Source of the DNA: Sanguibacter inulinus
GTDB taxonomy: Bacteria > Actinomycetota > Actinomycetes > Actinomycetales > Cellulomonadaceae
Assembly: GCF_013415325.1 (NCBI RefSeq)
Contig: NZ_JACBYE010000003.1
Location: 62,001-126,000, forward strand
Direction: 5' to 3'
DNA: 64,000 nt
Both the position numbers and the translations under genes were made by a program. Of the stretch, positions 18,223 through 29,287 are shown in pieces (positions within the stretch are counted from its first letter, which is position 1; the number at the start of each line of letters is the position of its first letter). The notes below the pieces were generated by a model. That model did no database searches, was not told where the DNA came from, and saw only the letters and a list, made by a program, of their open reading frames with translations.

Positions 18223-19248
18223 TCAGGACGCGGCGGCGTCTTCGATCATCGAGGCCTTGTAGGCGTCGAGCTCGGCCTTGTGGTCCTTGATGAACTGCTC
18301 CTCGAGAGCGAAGGTGACCTTCTGCTCACGCTCGGTCCACTTCACAGACTCCTTGCACCGGAAGTCGGCAAGAGCCGTCTCGATGTCGTTCTCCTTCACG
18401 GCCTTGAGGTCCTCGGTGGAGGGCTCGGGCCACACGGCGTCAGGGTCGTCCGGGTTCTCAGGCTGCGGGAGGTTCTCCCAGAGCGCGTTCTGCTGCTCGT
18501 TGACCGCGTTCATCGCGTCTTCGGGAGTCGCGAGGTCGGGGTACCCGGCGTCAGCCATGCAGGCCGACCACTCAGACTGCAGGGTCTTGAGCTCGGGGGA
18601 GGACATCTGCTCTTCGTACATGGCGTTCATCGCGTCGAAGAGAGGCTCGAACTCGGAGTCCGCTCCGGCCATGTCGGGGTAGACCTCGTTGCTGGCCCAG
18701 CCGTAGCAGCCCGCCTGCTCCCAGTCGTACTCGTAGGTCTCCATCTCCTCTTCGGTCATGTCGGACCAGATGTCCGGGCCGTTGAGGGTCTCGTAGTACG
18801 CGGCGGCGGCCGACTCCGAGAGCGAGGCGACGTAGTCGGCGTTGGGGTCGACCCACTCCTCGACCTCCTCGTCGGCCTCGTCGGTCGGCGCTTCGTTGTA
18901 CGACCACATGCCGTAGCCGTTCTTGGAGATCCACTCCTCGGTGTTCTGCTCCTCCATGTCCGTCTCGTCCATGACGACGGTGCTCCCAGTGTTGTCCTGG
19001 GGGATGTACTCAAAACCGGCGTCAGCCATGCACTCGGCGACGAGGTTCTCGATCTCGACCTGCTGGCGGTCGCTCTCCGCCTGGTCGAACTCCTGGTCGA
19101 CGTCGGCGAAGTACGCGGTCAGAGGGCTCGTGGCGGCGCTGCTCGACTCCGAACCGCCCCCTTCCGCGTCGTCTGAGCAGCCAGTCAGGGCGAGGAGCCC
19201 GATGACGGCGAGGCCAGCGGCGAGCCGGTGTGCGGGGCGGGTCATCAT
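18223..19248 (-). CDS. Acidic cysteine-containing lipoprotein of exporter operon
   Basis: A 341-residue protein with signal peptide and lipobox (LLALTGC, Cys at about 24), so surface-anchored. The mature part is strongly acidic and rich in Trp/Tyr. The motif CMADAG occurs twice (followed by FEYIP and by YPDLA), with two more cysteines (QAGCYGW and DFRCKES), giving four cysteines that could form two disulfides. Start chosen at the ATG pair 19248/19245 after GAGGAG. First gene of the exporter operon (74 bp before the adaptor gene). Probably a substrate receptor or sensor for the exporter; no named family recognised. Confidence 0.75.
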   Translation of the reverse strand: MMTRPAHRLAAGLAVIGLLALTGCSDDAEGGGSESSSAATSPLTAYFADVDQEFDQAESDRQQVEIENLVAECMADAGFEYIPQDNTGSTVVMDETDMEEQNTEEWISKNGYGMWSYNEAPTDEADEEVEEWVDPNADYVASLSESAAAAYYETLNGPDIWSDMTEEEMETYEYDWEQAGCYGWASNEVYPDMAGADSEFEPLFDAMNAMYEEQMSSPELKTLQSEWSACMADAGYPDLATPEDAMNAVNEQQNALWENLPQPENPDDPDAVWPEPSTEDLKAVKENDIETALADFRCKESVKWTEREQKVTFALEEQFIKDHKAELDAYKASMIEDAAAS

Positions 19249-19532
19249 CGAGAGGCTCCTCGGCAAAGTAGTTTAAAGATCACGCATGTACTTGGTCACC
19301 GGACGGTGACGGCACGACCTTAGACTGCTGGGAGTCGCCTGGGTATCCACCCAGAGGTGGATATCGACGCGACCGAGGGTTACTTCTTCCGGAGGTGGTC
19401 GCCGCGGCGCTGACCTCGGGTTCTGTGCGTGCGAGCGTCGCCCCGCGTGATCCGGCTGGACGTGCCCGAGCGTCTCGAGGGGCGGTGACCTCCGCCAGGG
19501 GTGGGACCGGGTGCTGCGCGCGGTCGGCGGCC
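19249..19532. promoter_or_regulatory. Exporter operon promoter with two inverted repeats
   Basis: On the minus strand a weak -35 TGACCA (19298-19293), 17-bp spacer and -10 TAAACT (19275-19270) precede the lipoprotein gene. The perfect repeat GTCACCG-GA-CGGTGAC (19295-19310) overlaps the -35, and TATCCACC-4nt-GGTGGATA (19344-19363) lies further upstream. One would suit a repressor, the other an activator. No regulator gene is adjacent. The remainder up to the ptsH stop shows no gene. Confidence 0.55.
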
Positions 19533-19802
19533 TCATGCGGCGTCGAGGTCGGTCCCGAGCAGTGCCGCGAGGTCGTCGAGAGCGGTCTCGGCCTCGAGGG
19601 CGTGGGACTCGAGGACGACGTCTTCGTCCCGTGACAGGCCCAGCGACATGACGAGCAAGATGCTTGACGCGTCGACAGGTTCCTCGTCGGGTCGCCCGAT
19701 CGTGATCTCGTGCCCTGTGGCAGCGGCTGCCCGGGTGAACAGCGAGGCCGGCCGGGCGTGCAGGCCGGAGGCTGAGGCGATGGTGACCAGACGTCGTGGC
19801 AC
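19533..19802 (-). CDS. ptsH: Phosphocarrier protein HPr
   Basis: An 89-residue HPr. The phosphorylated histidine is in SGLHARPAS (His15 position) and the regulatory serine region is VDASSILLVMSLG (Ser46 position). HPr passes phosphate from enzyme I to the sugar-specific EIIA domains and to PRD regulators. The GTG at 19802 follows GAGGAG; the upstream in-frame 21 codons run into the terminator region and are not coding. Enzyme I is not in this window. It is preceded by a RAT and an overlapping terminator (19864-19947), so expression should need LicT-type antitermination. Confidence 0.93.
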   Translation of the reverse strand: MPRRLVTIASASGLHARPASLFTRAAAATGHEITIGRPDEEPVDASSILLVMSLGLSRDEDVVLESHALEAETALDDLAALLGTDLDAA

Positions 19803-19863
19803 TGGGTGCTCCTCGGGTGCTCGGTAGGTGGAGGCCCGGGATGGTGCACGCCCGTACGCAGAC

Positions 19864-19947
19864 AAAAAAAGACCTGGACGCCGGCGACGCCCGTCGTGCG
19901 ACGGGGTGCTGGGTCCAGGTCTTGCCTGATCGGGTCAGTGACAATCC
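19864..19947 (-). promoter_or_regulatory. RAT antiterminator and overlapping terminator upstream of ptsH
   Basis: On the minus strand the RAT (19947-19918) reads GGATTGTCACTG, six bases, then CAGGCAAGACC, very close to the BglG/LicT consensus. Its 3' end overlaps the first arm of an intrinsic terminator: AAGACCTGGAC (19923-19913) pairs with GTCCAGGTCTT (19879-19869), followed by seven T. RAT folding and terminator folding are mutually exclusive. Confidence 0.9.
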
Positions 19948-19960
19948 TCGGGTGGGAACC

Positions 19961-19990
19961 GTTATACGTCCCTGCTGATCAGCACGTCAA
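19961..19990 (-). promoter_or_regulatory. ptsH promoter
   Basis: -35 TTGACG (19990-19985), 18-bp spacer, -10 TATAAC (19966-19961) on the minus strand; transcription would start a few bases before the RAT. Confidence 0.7.
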
Positions 19991-20076
19991 GCCTCAGCTC
20001 CGCTTCTGAGGGCGTCGGTCCCCAGGTGCAGGGCTGTCTCGTGGACCGCATGCCTGGTAGCGGGTCCCGGCCTGGG

Positions 20077-20739
20077 TCAGGGCTTCGGGGTCTCAACGAC
20101 CGTCGTGTCCTCTGCGGGCTCGAATCCTGCCGAGACCCCCTGGCCCGAGGGGTCGAACCCGACGTTGAGCGCGCTCCGGCTCCCCGCACGGTCGACCGAG
20201 ACCGTCGAGACGCTGGCGTTCGCGAGCGGCTCGAGGTCGCCCCCGACGACGAGCCGCAGGTAGACCGCGAGCGTCACCCCGTGGCTGACGACGAGGACGT
20301 GCTCGTCGTCGAGGTGCGCGCGCTCGATCGTCTCGAAGGCTGCGACGACACGCTCGATGTACTCGTGCGCCGGTTCGCCCTCGGGGAAGCCCGGGTGGGT
20401 CCCGGCGAGTACCGAGCCGAAGAGCTCCCGGGCGTCGACCTCGCGGAAGAGCTCGTCCTCGGGGGATGCCTCGAGGTCGCCGAAGCTCATCTCCTTCAGC
20501 CCGTCCACTGCGACGAGGGGTGTGCCGGGGTGGTGGGCGAGGATCTCTGCGGCAGTCGTGCGGGTGCGTCCCGACGGGCTGGTGTACGCCGCGTCCAGAC
20601 GGGTGGCGGCCAGGTGGGAGGCAGTCGACCGCACCCCGACGAGCCCGTCTGCGGTGAGGGGAGAGTCGCACCAGCCTTGCAGCCGGCGCTCGGTGTTGAA
20701 GACTGTGCGTCCGTGCCGGACGAGGTGCAGGGTCAGCAT
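20077..20739 (-). CDS. Histidine phosphatase / phosphoglycerate-mutase-like protein
   Basis: A 220-residue member of the histidine phosphatase superfamily. The phospho-accepting motif LVRHGRTVFN is at residues 6-15; partner residues appear in EMSFGDLEA and in VVSHGVTLAVYLRL. These enzymes act through a phosphohistidine; substrate here is unknown (sugar phosphates, adenosylcobalamin precursors and others are known in the family). The -10-like TAGCAT lies 8 nt before the ATG, so leader length is minimal. It lies upstream of ptsH, which has its own promoter. Confidence 0.85.
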   Translation of the reverse strand: MLTLHLVRHGRTVFNTERRLQGWCDSPLTADGLVGVRSTASHLAATRLDAAYTSPSGRTRTTAAEILAHHPGTPLVAVDGLKEMSFGDLEASPEDELFREVDARELFGSVLAGTHPGFPEGEPAHEYIERVVAAFETIERAHLDDEHVLVVSHGVTLAVYLRLVVGGDLEPLANASVSTVSVDRAGSRSALNVGFDPSGQGVSAGFEPAEDTTVVETPKP

Positions 20740-20850
20740 GCCAGGGGATGCTACCGCCTGCGCCGGGCTCCGTCTGGGGTGCGGAACGCGGACGGCAGAC
20801 CCGGGCGAGCGGCGTCGTCCACAGCCTGGCGACGGCGGGAGGGCTCGTCC

Positions 20851-20879
20851 TGGACACGCTCTGCCCCCTGGGTTATGTT
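20851..20879 (+). promoter_or_regulatory. bgl operon promoter
   Basis: -35 TGGACA (20851-20856), 17-bp spacer, -10 TATGTT (20874-20879); start expected near 20886, about 30 nt before the RAT. Confidence 0.7.
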
Positions 20880-20915
20880 CGAGCTGCGGATGACCCGTCG
20901 TCCGTCTCAGATCTG

Positions 20916-21001
20916 GGATTGTTACTTACCTCAAGGCAAGACCCAAGCTGTGGCTCGACTCGTGCCCATCGCGCGACTCGACCCGGGCTTGGGTCTTTTT
21001 T
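20916..21001 (+). promoter_or_regulatory. RAT antiterminator and overlapping terminator upstream of bglF
   Basis: The RAT (20916-20944) begins GGATTGTTACTTACC and ends AAGGCAAGACCC, the LicT/BglG recognition pattern. The following terminator pairs AAGACCCAAGC (20938-20948) with GCTTGGGTCTT (20987-20997) and runs into a T tract ending at 21001. Seven bases are shared by both structures. The licT gene at 24566 encodes the matching antiterminator. Confidence 0.93.
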
Positions 21002-21049
21002 GTTCCCTGCGACATCCCTTTTGTCGGATTGGTTCAGAGAGGAGTCAGC

Positions 21050-24435
<3,386 letters not shown>

Positions 24436-24457
24436 CCAGCAGGTCCCGTGCAGGCTG

Positions 24458-24479
24458 GCGTCGTCTGAGCCGACGACGC
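24458..24479 (+). repeat. Hairpin between bglA and licT
   Basis: GCGTCGTC and GACGACGC separated by 6 nt, in the 130-bp gap. No RAT is present here. It may reduce transcription or protect the upstream message. Confidence 0.5.
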
Positions 24480-24565
24480 ACGGATGACGCCTGTCTGCAG
24501 GTCGGGTCTTCGTCGCTCCAGGCCGTCCCACGACGGCACTCCAGACCGCTCCGGAGGAGAAGCAC

Positions 24566-25462
24566 GTGAGAGTGGCCAAGGTGTTCAACAACAACGTCGT
24601 GCTCGGGGTCGACGAGCACGGTGCCGAGTCGGTCGTCCTCGGCCGAGGCATCGGGTTCCAGGCGCGTCCAGGCGACCCGATCGACCCGCTGCTGGTCGAG
24701 AAGGCCTTCGTCCCCTCGGCTAGCACGACGGCCGAACGGCTGGCGGCCTTCGTCGACGAGATCCCGCTCGACGACATCGTCCTGACAGAAGAGATCGTGG
24801 CTGTCGCCCGCGCCGCGCTGGGCGACCACGTGACCCGTCACGTGCTGGTCCCGCTGGCCGACCACATCAGCTTTGCGCTGCGGCGGGCAGCCGAGGGCAT
24901 CTCGATCGAGTACCCGCTGAGCTGGGAGATCGCCACCCTCTACCCTGCGGAGGTGGCCGTGGGGCGGACGGCGCTCGAGATCATCGAGCAGCGCAGGGGA
25001 GTCCGGCTCCCTGACCTCGAGGCTGTGCCCATCGCCCTGCACCTGGTCACCACGCAGTTCGGCACGGTCGACATCGGGACCACGGTGCGCATGACGGAGG
25101 TGCTCTCTGAGGTCCTCTCGATCATCCGGGACGAGCACGGCACCGAGATCGACGAGGACTCTGTCGAGGTCGCCAGGTTCGTGACCCACCTGCGCTACCT
25201 CTTCGCCCGTGAACGGGCCGGCCGGAGCACGAACCGTCCGGGGCTCCAGCTCTCTGAGGCCGTCCGCGCGGCCCGGCCTCGCGAGTACGGGTCCGCGCTG
25301 CGGATCGCCGCTCTGCTCGACGAGCGCTTCGGCTGGAACGTCGACGAGGACGAGGTCCTGTTCTTGTGCCTCCACGTCGCACGGCTCACCGATGAGCCGA
25401 CGCGGACGGCAGCGCTGACTGGGCCCGCCGCGCCCACCACCGACCGCCCGCTGCTCGCATGA
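24566..25462 (+). CDS. licT: Transcription antiterminator, LicT/BglG family
   Basis: A 298-residue RNA-binding antiterminator. The co-antiterminator domain (residues 1-55) starts VAKVFNNNVVLGVDEHG and contains RGIGFQARPGD, as in LicT. Two PTS regulation domains follow: PRD1 (about 65-170, LADHISFAL) and PRD2 (about 175-285, VTHLRYLFARE and CLHVARL), whose histidines are phosphorylated by EIIB and HPr. Active dimers stabilise the RAT hairpin. The GTG at 24566 follows GGAGGAG. Cognate sites are at 20916 and probably 19918. Confidence 0.95.
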   Translation: MRVAKVFNNNVVLGVDEHGAESVVLGRGIGFQARPGDPIDPLLVEKAFVPSASTTAERLAAFVDEIPLDDIVLTEEIVAVARAALGDHVTRHVLVPLADHISFALRRAAEGISIEYPLSWEIATLYPAEVAVGRTALEIIEQRRGVRLPDLEAVPIALHLVTTQFGTVDIGTTVRMTEVLSEVLSIIRDEHGTEIDEDSVEVARFVTHLRYLFARERAGRSTNRPGLQLSEAVRAARPREYGSALRIAALLDERFGWNVDEDEVLFLCLHVARLTDEPTRTAALTGPAAPTTDRPLLA

Positions 25463-25947
25463 TGACGGGCGCGGGCTCGGGCGCCGGCGCGGGTGTGAGT
25501 CAGGGCGAGGGCGAGGGCGAGGGCGCGGGAGTGGGCGTGGACGAGGGTGCGGGAGTGAGCGAGAGAGCGGACGAGGGTGCGGCCGTGAGCGAGAGAGCGG
25601 ACGAGGGTGCGGCCGTGAGCGTGAGAGCGGACGAGGGTGCGGCCGTGAGCGTGAGCGTGAGCGTGGGCGTGGGCGTGGGCGTGAGCGTGACCAGCATCGC
25701 GGCAGCCGTAGAGGTCCTGTCCGCCGTCGGCGGTGCTGCGAACGTCGTCAGGCTCACCCGGTGCTGGTCTCGCTTGCGGTTCGTCCTGGCGGACCCAGCG
25801 TGCGCTGACCTAGAGATTCTCGGACGTCTCAGGACGGTGGCTGTCGTCGTCTTCCAGGGTGGAGAGCTTCAGGTCGCCTTGAGCCAGGGGCTCGTGGAGG
25901 TCTTCGAAGCCCTCAGGCTGCAGCTGACGTCCTCCGCCGGAGACTGA
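25459..25947 (+). CDS. Stand-alone EIIB-like protein with repeat-rich N-terminus
   Basis: A 162-residue protein overlapping licT by 4 bp (ATGA), so co-translated. Residues 1-78 are Gly/Ala/Val/Glu low complexity with three copies of a ten-residue repeat (ERADEGAAVS, the last with V for E). Residues 79-162 align with the EIIB domain of BglF: EVLSAVGGAANV, the site RCWSRLRFVL with the phosphocysteine kept (Cys102), and FQGGELQVALS. There is no EIIC or EIIA. It could accept phosphate from HPr/EIIA or exchange it with LicT; the function is inference. A decayed EIIBCA remnant is the alternative. Confidence 0.75.
   Translation: MMTGAGSGAGAGVSQGEGEGEGAGVGVDEGAGVSERADEGAAVSERADEGAAVSVRADEGAAVSVSVSVGVGVGVSVTSIAAAVEVLSAVGGAANVVRLTRCWSRLRFVLADPACADLEILGRLRTVAVVVFQGGELQVALSQGLVEVFEALRLQLTSSAGD
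25540..25650 (+). repeat. 30-bp minisatellite in the EIIB-like gene
   Basis: Three full 30-bp units (25561-25590, 25591-25620, 25621-25650) and a partial one before them, differing at one or two bases. In frame, each encodes ERADEGAAVS or VRADEGAAVS. The flanks continue as GTGAGC/GTGGGC hexamer runs to about 25690. Confidence 0.9.
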
Positions 25948-25960
25948 TCGCAGCTCGGGG

Positions 25961-27124
25961 TCAGAGCGGTGAGATCCCGAGGCTGCGCCCAGCGAGTCCT
26001 CGGCTGCGGACCGTGAGCGCCCGCGCGACCTCCGTGAGAGCCACAGCCGCAGGTGACTCCGGGTGGCTCAGCACCACGGGGACCCCGTCATCACCGGACT
26101 CGCGGAGCACCACGTCGAGCGGTACCTGGCCGAGGAGCGGCACAGGCCCGCCCGTCATCTCGGTGAGGTTCGCCGCGACCCGATCGCCACCGCCAGAGCC
26201 GAAGATCTCGAGGCGGCTGCCGTCAGGCTGCTCGAGCCACGACATGTTCTCGACGACGCCGACCACAGACTGGTTGGTCTGCAGCGCGACCGACCCAGCG
26301 CGTTCCGCCACCTCAGCAGCAGCGACCTGCGGGGTGGTGACCACGACGATCTCGCTCGATGGCACCAGCTGCGCGACCGAGATCGCGATGTCGCCCGTGC
26401 CGGGCGGGAGGTCGAGCAGCAGGACGTCGAGATCGCCCCAGAACACGTCGCTGAGGAACTGCTCGAGAGCCCTGTGCAGCATCGGCCCGCGCCAGACGAC
26501 AGGCTGACCGGCCGGCACGAACATGCCGATCGAGACCACCTTGATCTCGTGCGCGATCGGCGGGAGGAGCATGCTGTCGACCTTCGTCGGCTGCTGCGTC
26601 ACGCCCAGCAGCCGGGGGATCGAGAAACCGTAGATGTCGGCGTCGATGACACCCACCGAGAGGCCGTCCCGTGCCATCGCGGCCGCGAGGTTGGCAGTCA
26701 CGGAGGACTTCCCGACGCCACCCTTCCCGGAGGCGATCGCATACACGCGGGTCAGCGACCCCGGCTCCGCGAAGGGGATGCGCGGCGCGTCCTCACCGCC
26801 GCGGAGCATCGAGCGCAGGCCTGCGCGCTGCTCGGTGCTCATCACCCCGAGCTCGACGGCCACCTCGTCGATGCCCTCGACGCTCAGCGCGGCCGCCGTC
26901 GAGTCCTTGGACAACGTGCTCTTCATGGGGCAGCCGGCCGTCGTCAGGTCGACGCCGACGACTGCCTGCGCGCCGCCCCCGGCGAGAGGGCGCACCTCGA
27001 TCGAACGGATCATCCCCAGGTCGGCGATCGGACGTCGGATCTCCGGGTCGATCACCCGGCCCATCGCCTCGCGGACTGCGGTCTCGAGAGCACTCAGGTC
27101 AGCCGGGAGGAGAGAGTCAGCCAT
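25961..27124 (-). CDS. mrp: Mrp/NBP35-type iron-sulfur carrier ATPase
   Basis: A 387-residue cytosolic P-loop protein for iron-sulfur cluster carriage or insertion. The N-terminal MIP18/DUF59 domain (about 8-95; DLGMIRSIEV, GCPMKST) is followed by the deviant Walker A GKGGVGKSS (about 133-141), Walker A' region VIDADIYGFSIPRLLG, and LLLDLPPGTGD. The C-terminal CxxC found in many Mrp proteins is absent: after VVENMSW comes LEQPDGSRLEIFGSGGG, as in other actinobacteria. The ATG at 27124 is 6 nt from -10 TAGGAT (27131-27136), so leaderless. The upstream genes form a separate transcript ending at a hairpin. Confidence 0.92.
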   Translation of the reverse strand: MADSLLPADLSALETAVREAMGRVIDPEIRRPIADLGMIRSIEVRPLAGGGAQAVVGVDLTTAGCPMKSTLSKDSTAAALSVEGIDEVAVELGVMSTEQRAGLRSMLRGGEDAPRIPFAEPGSLTRVYAIASGKGGVGKSSVTANLAAAMARDGLSVGVIDADIYGFSIPRLLGVTQQPTKVDSMLLPPIAHEIKVVSIGMFVPAGQPVVWRGPMLHRALEQFLSDVFWGDLDVLLLDLPPGTGDIAISVAQLVPSSEIVVVTTPQVAAAEVAERAGSVALQTNQSVVGVVENMSWLEQPDGSRLEIFGSGGGDRVAANLTEMTGGPVPLLGQVPLDVVLRESGDDGVPVVLSHPESPAAVALTEVARALTVRSRGLAGRSLGISPL

Positions 27125-27130
27125 ACCTCG

Positions 27131-27136
27131 ATCCTA
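27131..27136 (-). promoter_or_regulatory. -10 element of leaderless mrp
   Basis: TAGGAT, six bases, then the ATG start codon. Confidence 0.6.
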
Positions 27137-27225
27137 CGCGGGCGGCCGGGTGGCCTTCCCGGGACGAGAGGCCCTGGTCACCCGCACGAGAGGCGCCCTC
27201 ACCGTGACCGTGACCGGGACCGCGA

Positions 27226-27244
27226 CGCAGGGCGAGGCCCTGCG
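27226..27244 (-). terminator. Hairpin after the DUF1003 gene
   Basis: CGCAGGGC-gag-GCCCTGCG, an 8-bp perfect stem with a 3-nt loop, ending the MgtE-N/DUF1003 transcript before the mrp promoter. Confidence 0.6.
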
Positions 27245-27265
27245 CTCGAGCGAGCGCCGCGGTCC

Positions 27266-27865
27266 TCAGTCCTGTCGGTCGGCCTCCCGGCTCACGTCCC
27301 GTTCGGCCTCTCGACCTGCTTCACGTTCAGCCTCCCGGTCCGCCTCGCGCTCGGCGTCGCGTTCTGCCTCCCGCTCCGCGTCGCGGGCGGAGTCCTTCAC
27401 CGCGATCTCCTCGAGGAGGTTGCGGATCTCCGACCTCACGAAGTCACGGGTCGCGACCTCGCTCAGGGCGATGCGCAGCGCAGCCATCTCACGGGCGAGG
27501 TACTCGGTGTCGGCGAGGTTGCGCTCGCCGCGCTGGCGGTCTTGCTCGGCCGTGACCCTGTCGCGGTCGGTCTGACGGTTCTGCGCGAGGAGGATCAGCG
27601 GCGCGGAGTACGACGCCTGCAGGGAGAGCATGAGCGTGAGCGCCGTGAAGCCGAGCGCCGCAGAGTCGAACTGCAGGTTCTCCGGGCCCCAGACGTTCCA
27701 GGCCAGCCACGCGATGCAGAAGGCCGTCATGTAGACGAGGAACCTGGGTGTCCCCATGAACCGCGCGATCCCCTCGGAGGCGCGACCGAAGGCGTCGTGC
27801 TCCACCCGCACCCGTGGGATCAGGCTCCGGCGTGACTCCTTCGGCGTGTCGAGGCGCTCAGCCAC
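27266..27865 (-). CDS. DUF1003 membrane protein with charged repeat tail
   Basis: A 199-residue protein. Two membrane helices (FLVYMTAFCIAWLAWNVWG and ALGFTALTLMLSLQASYSAP, about residues 43-90) and the adjacent LILLAQNRQ-DRDR segment define DUF1003. The C-terminal 45 residues are Asp/Ala/Glu/Arg repeats (AEREAERD type), likely a charged helix. It overlaps the upstream MgtE-N/CBS gene by 8 bp. The MgtE-N, DUF1003, Mrp order is conserved in actinobacteria; the biochemical role is unknown, perhaps ion or envelope homeostasis. Confidence 0.85.
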   Translation of the reverse strand: MAERLDTPKESRRSLIPRVRVEHDAFGRASEGIARFMGTPRFLVYMTAFCIAWLAWNVWGPENLQFDSAALGFTALTLMLSLQASYSAPLILLAQNRQTDRDRVTAEQDRQRGERNLADTEYLAREMAALRIALSEVATRDFVRSEIRNLLEEIAVKDSARDAEREAERDAEREADREAEREAGREAERDVSREADRQD

Positions 27866-29141
27866 GGGTCACCTCGTTCCTGGTGCTCTCGGTGTCGTCG
27901 CTCTCGCGCCAGTCGGCCGGGAGCATGTGGTCGAGCGCGTCGTCGACCGAGACCACACCGAGCAGCCGTCGTTCGCTGTCGAGCACGGGCAGGGCCAGCA
28001 GGTTGTACGCGGCGAGGATCCTGGCCACCTGCCCGAGCGGCGCGTCGGTCTGCACGTGCTCGACGTCGGTGTCCAGGACCGACCCGAGGGGTTCGTGCGG
28101 GGGCTCGCGGAGCATCTTCTGGAAGTGCACCACACCGAGGAACCGCCCCGTCGGGGTCTCGAGCGGCGGACGCACCACGAAGACCATCGACGCGAGAGCC
28201 GGTGACAGGTCGGCGCGGCGGATGTGCGCCATCGCCGCGGCGATCGGAGTCTCGGGGGAGAGGATGACGGGCTCGGTGGTCATCATGCCGCCGGCGGTGT
28301 TCTCGTCGTAGGCGAGCAGGCGGCGGACGTCTTTGGCCTCGTCGGGCTCCATGAGGCCGAGCAGCTCGGCGGCCTGGGCGTCGGGGAGCTCGTGCAGGAG
28401 GTCGGCGGCGTCGTCGGGCTGCATGGCCTCGAGGACGTCGGCGGCCCGGCCCGTGTCGAGGGAGGACAAGATCGAGACCTGGTCGTCGCCCGGGAGCTCT
28501 TCGAGGACGTCGGCGAGGCGGTCGTTGTCGAGGGCCCCGGCCACCTCGATGCGGCGGTTCTCGCCGAGGTCGTGCAGCACGTCGGCGAGGGCGGCTGGCT
28601 TGAGGGCGTCGTAGGCCTCGAGCAGCAGGGCAGCGCCCTGGGCCGCCGAGACGTCCGCGAGACCGGTCACGGCCTCGACGTCGACGACCTGCGTGTGCCC
28701 GCGGCGACGCAGACCGAGCGCCCCCTTGCCCGAGCCCGCACGGCGGACGAAGAGCTTGTTGACTCGCCAGTCTCCTGTGCGCTGCTTCTCGATCGACACG
28801 TCTTCGATGGTGACCGGCCCTGAGCCGTCGACCATCTCGACCGTGCGGTCGAAGAGCTCGGCGACGGCGAGGGTCTCCATGGCGCGCTGCTCGAACCTGC
28901 GCATGTTGAGCAGCCCCGTCGAGATCACCTGTCCGGCGTCGATGCTCGTGACGCGCGTGAGCGGCAAGAAGACGCGGCGGCGGCCCGGGACCTCGACGAC
29001 GAGCCCGACGGCGCGCGGCGCACCTTTGGAGCGGACGAGGACGACGACGTCGCGCACCCGGCCGACCTGGTCTCCGAGCGGATCGAAGACCGTGGTTCCG
29101 GCGAGGCGCGCGACAAAGACCTGAGTTCCGGCGCTGCTCAC
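27858..29141 (-). CDS. Soluble MgtE-N / CBS-pair protein with PRC-barrel-like N-terminus
   Basis: A 427-residue protein without membrane segments. N-terminal PRC-barrel-like beta region (about 1-140; TVFDPLGDQVGRVRDVVVLV), then the helical MgtE N domain (about 165-270; repeated DRLADVLEELP, GRAADVLEAMQPDDAADLL), then two CBS domains (about 275-410; PVILSPETPIAAAM and LLALPVLDSERRLLGVVSVDDA). In MgtE these parts sense cytosolic Mg; here the channel is missing, so it may act as a Mg or nucleotide sensor for the DUF1003 partner (inference). The GTG at 29141 is 6 nt from -10 TAGTCT (29148-29153): leaderless. Confidence 0.87.
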   Translation of the reverse strand: MSSAGTQVFVARLAGTTVFDPLGDQVGRVRDVVVLVRSKGAPRAVGLVVEVPGRRRVFLPLTRVTSIDAGQVISTGLLNMRRFEQRAMETLAVAELFDRTVEMVDGSGPVTIEDVSIEKQRTGDWRVNKLFVRRAGSGKGALGLRRRGHTQVVDVEAVTGLADVSAAQGAALLLEAYDALKPAALADVLHDLGENRRIEVAGALDNDRLADVLEELPGDDQVSILSSLDTGRAADVLEAMQPDDAADLLHELPDAQAAELLGLMEPDEAKDVRRLLAYDENTAGGMMTTEPVILSPETPIAAAMAHIRRADLSPALASMVFVVRPPLETPTGRFLGVVHFQKMLREPPHEPLGSVLDTDVEHVQTDAPLGQVARILAAYNLLALPVLDSERRLLGVVSVDDALDHMLPADWRESDDTESTRNEVTRG

Positions 29142-29147
29142 GCGGTA

Positions 29148-29153
29148 AGACTA
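29148..29153 (-). promoter_or_regulatory. -10 element of leaderless MgtE-N/CBS gene
   Basis: TAGTCT, six bases, then the GTG start codon. Confidence 0.6.
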
Positions 29154-29287
29154 CGCACCCCGTCGAGGTCTGGCATGCGCCCGCCGGCCGGTCCGGCTGT
29201 GATGCTCCTGACCAGAGGCACGAGAGCGCTTTTCAGCGGTGAGAGGACGTCCCTGGCAGGCGGGTGGACTCTGCGCAAGAATGAGGC

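Noticed and set aside
24436-24565. A third RAT upstream of licT
   Set aside because: The gap has a hairpin but no GGATTG..GCAAGACC pattern and no T-tract.
25961-27124. Missing CxxC in Mrp as a sign of a broken gene
   Set aside because: Actinobacterial Mrp proteins commonly lack this motif, and the rest of the protein is intact.
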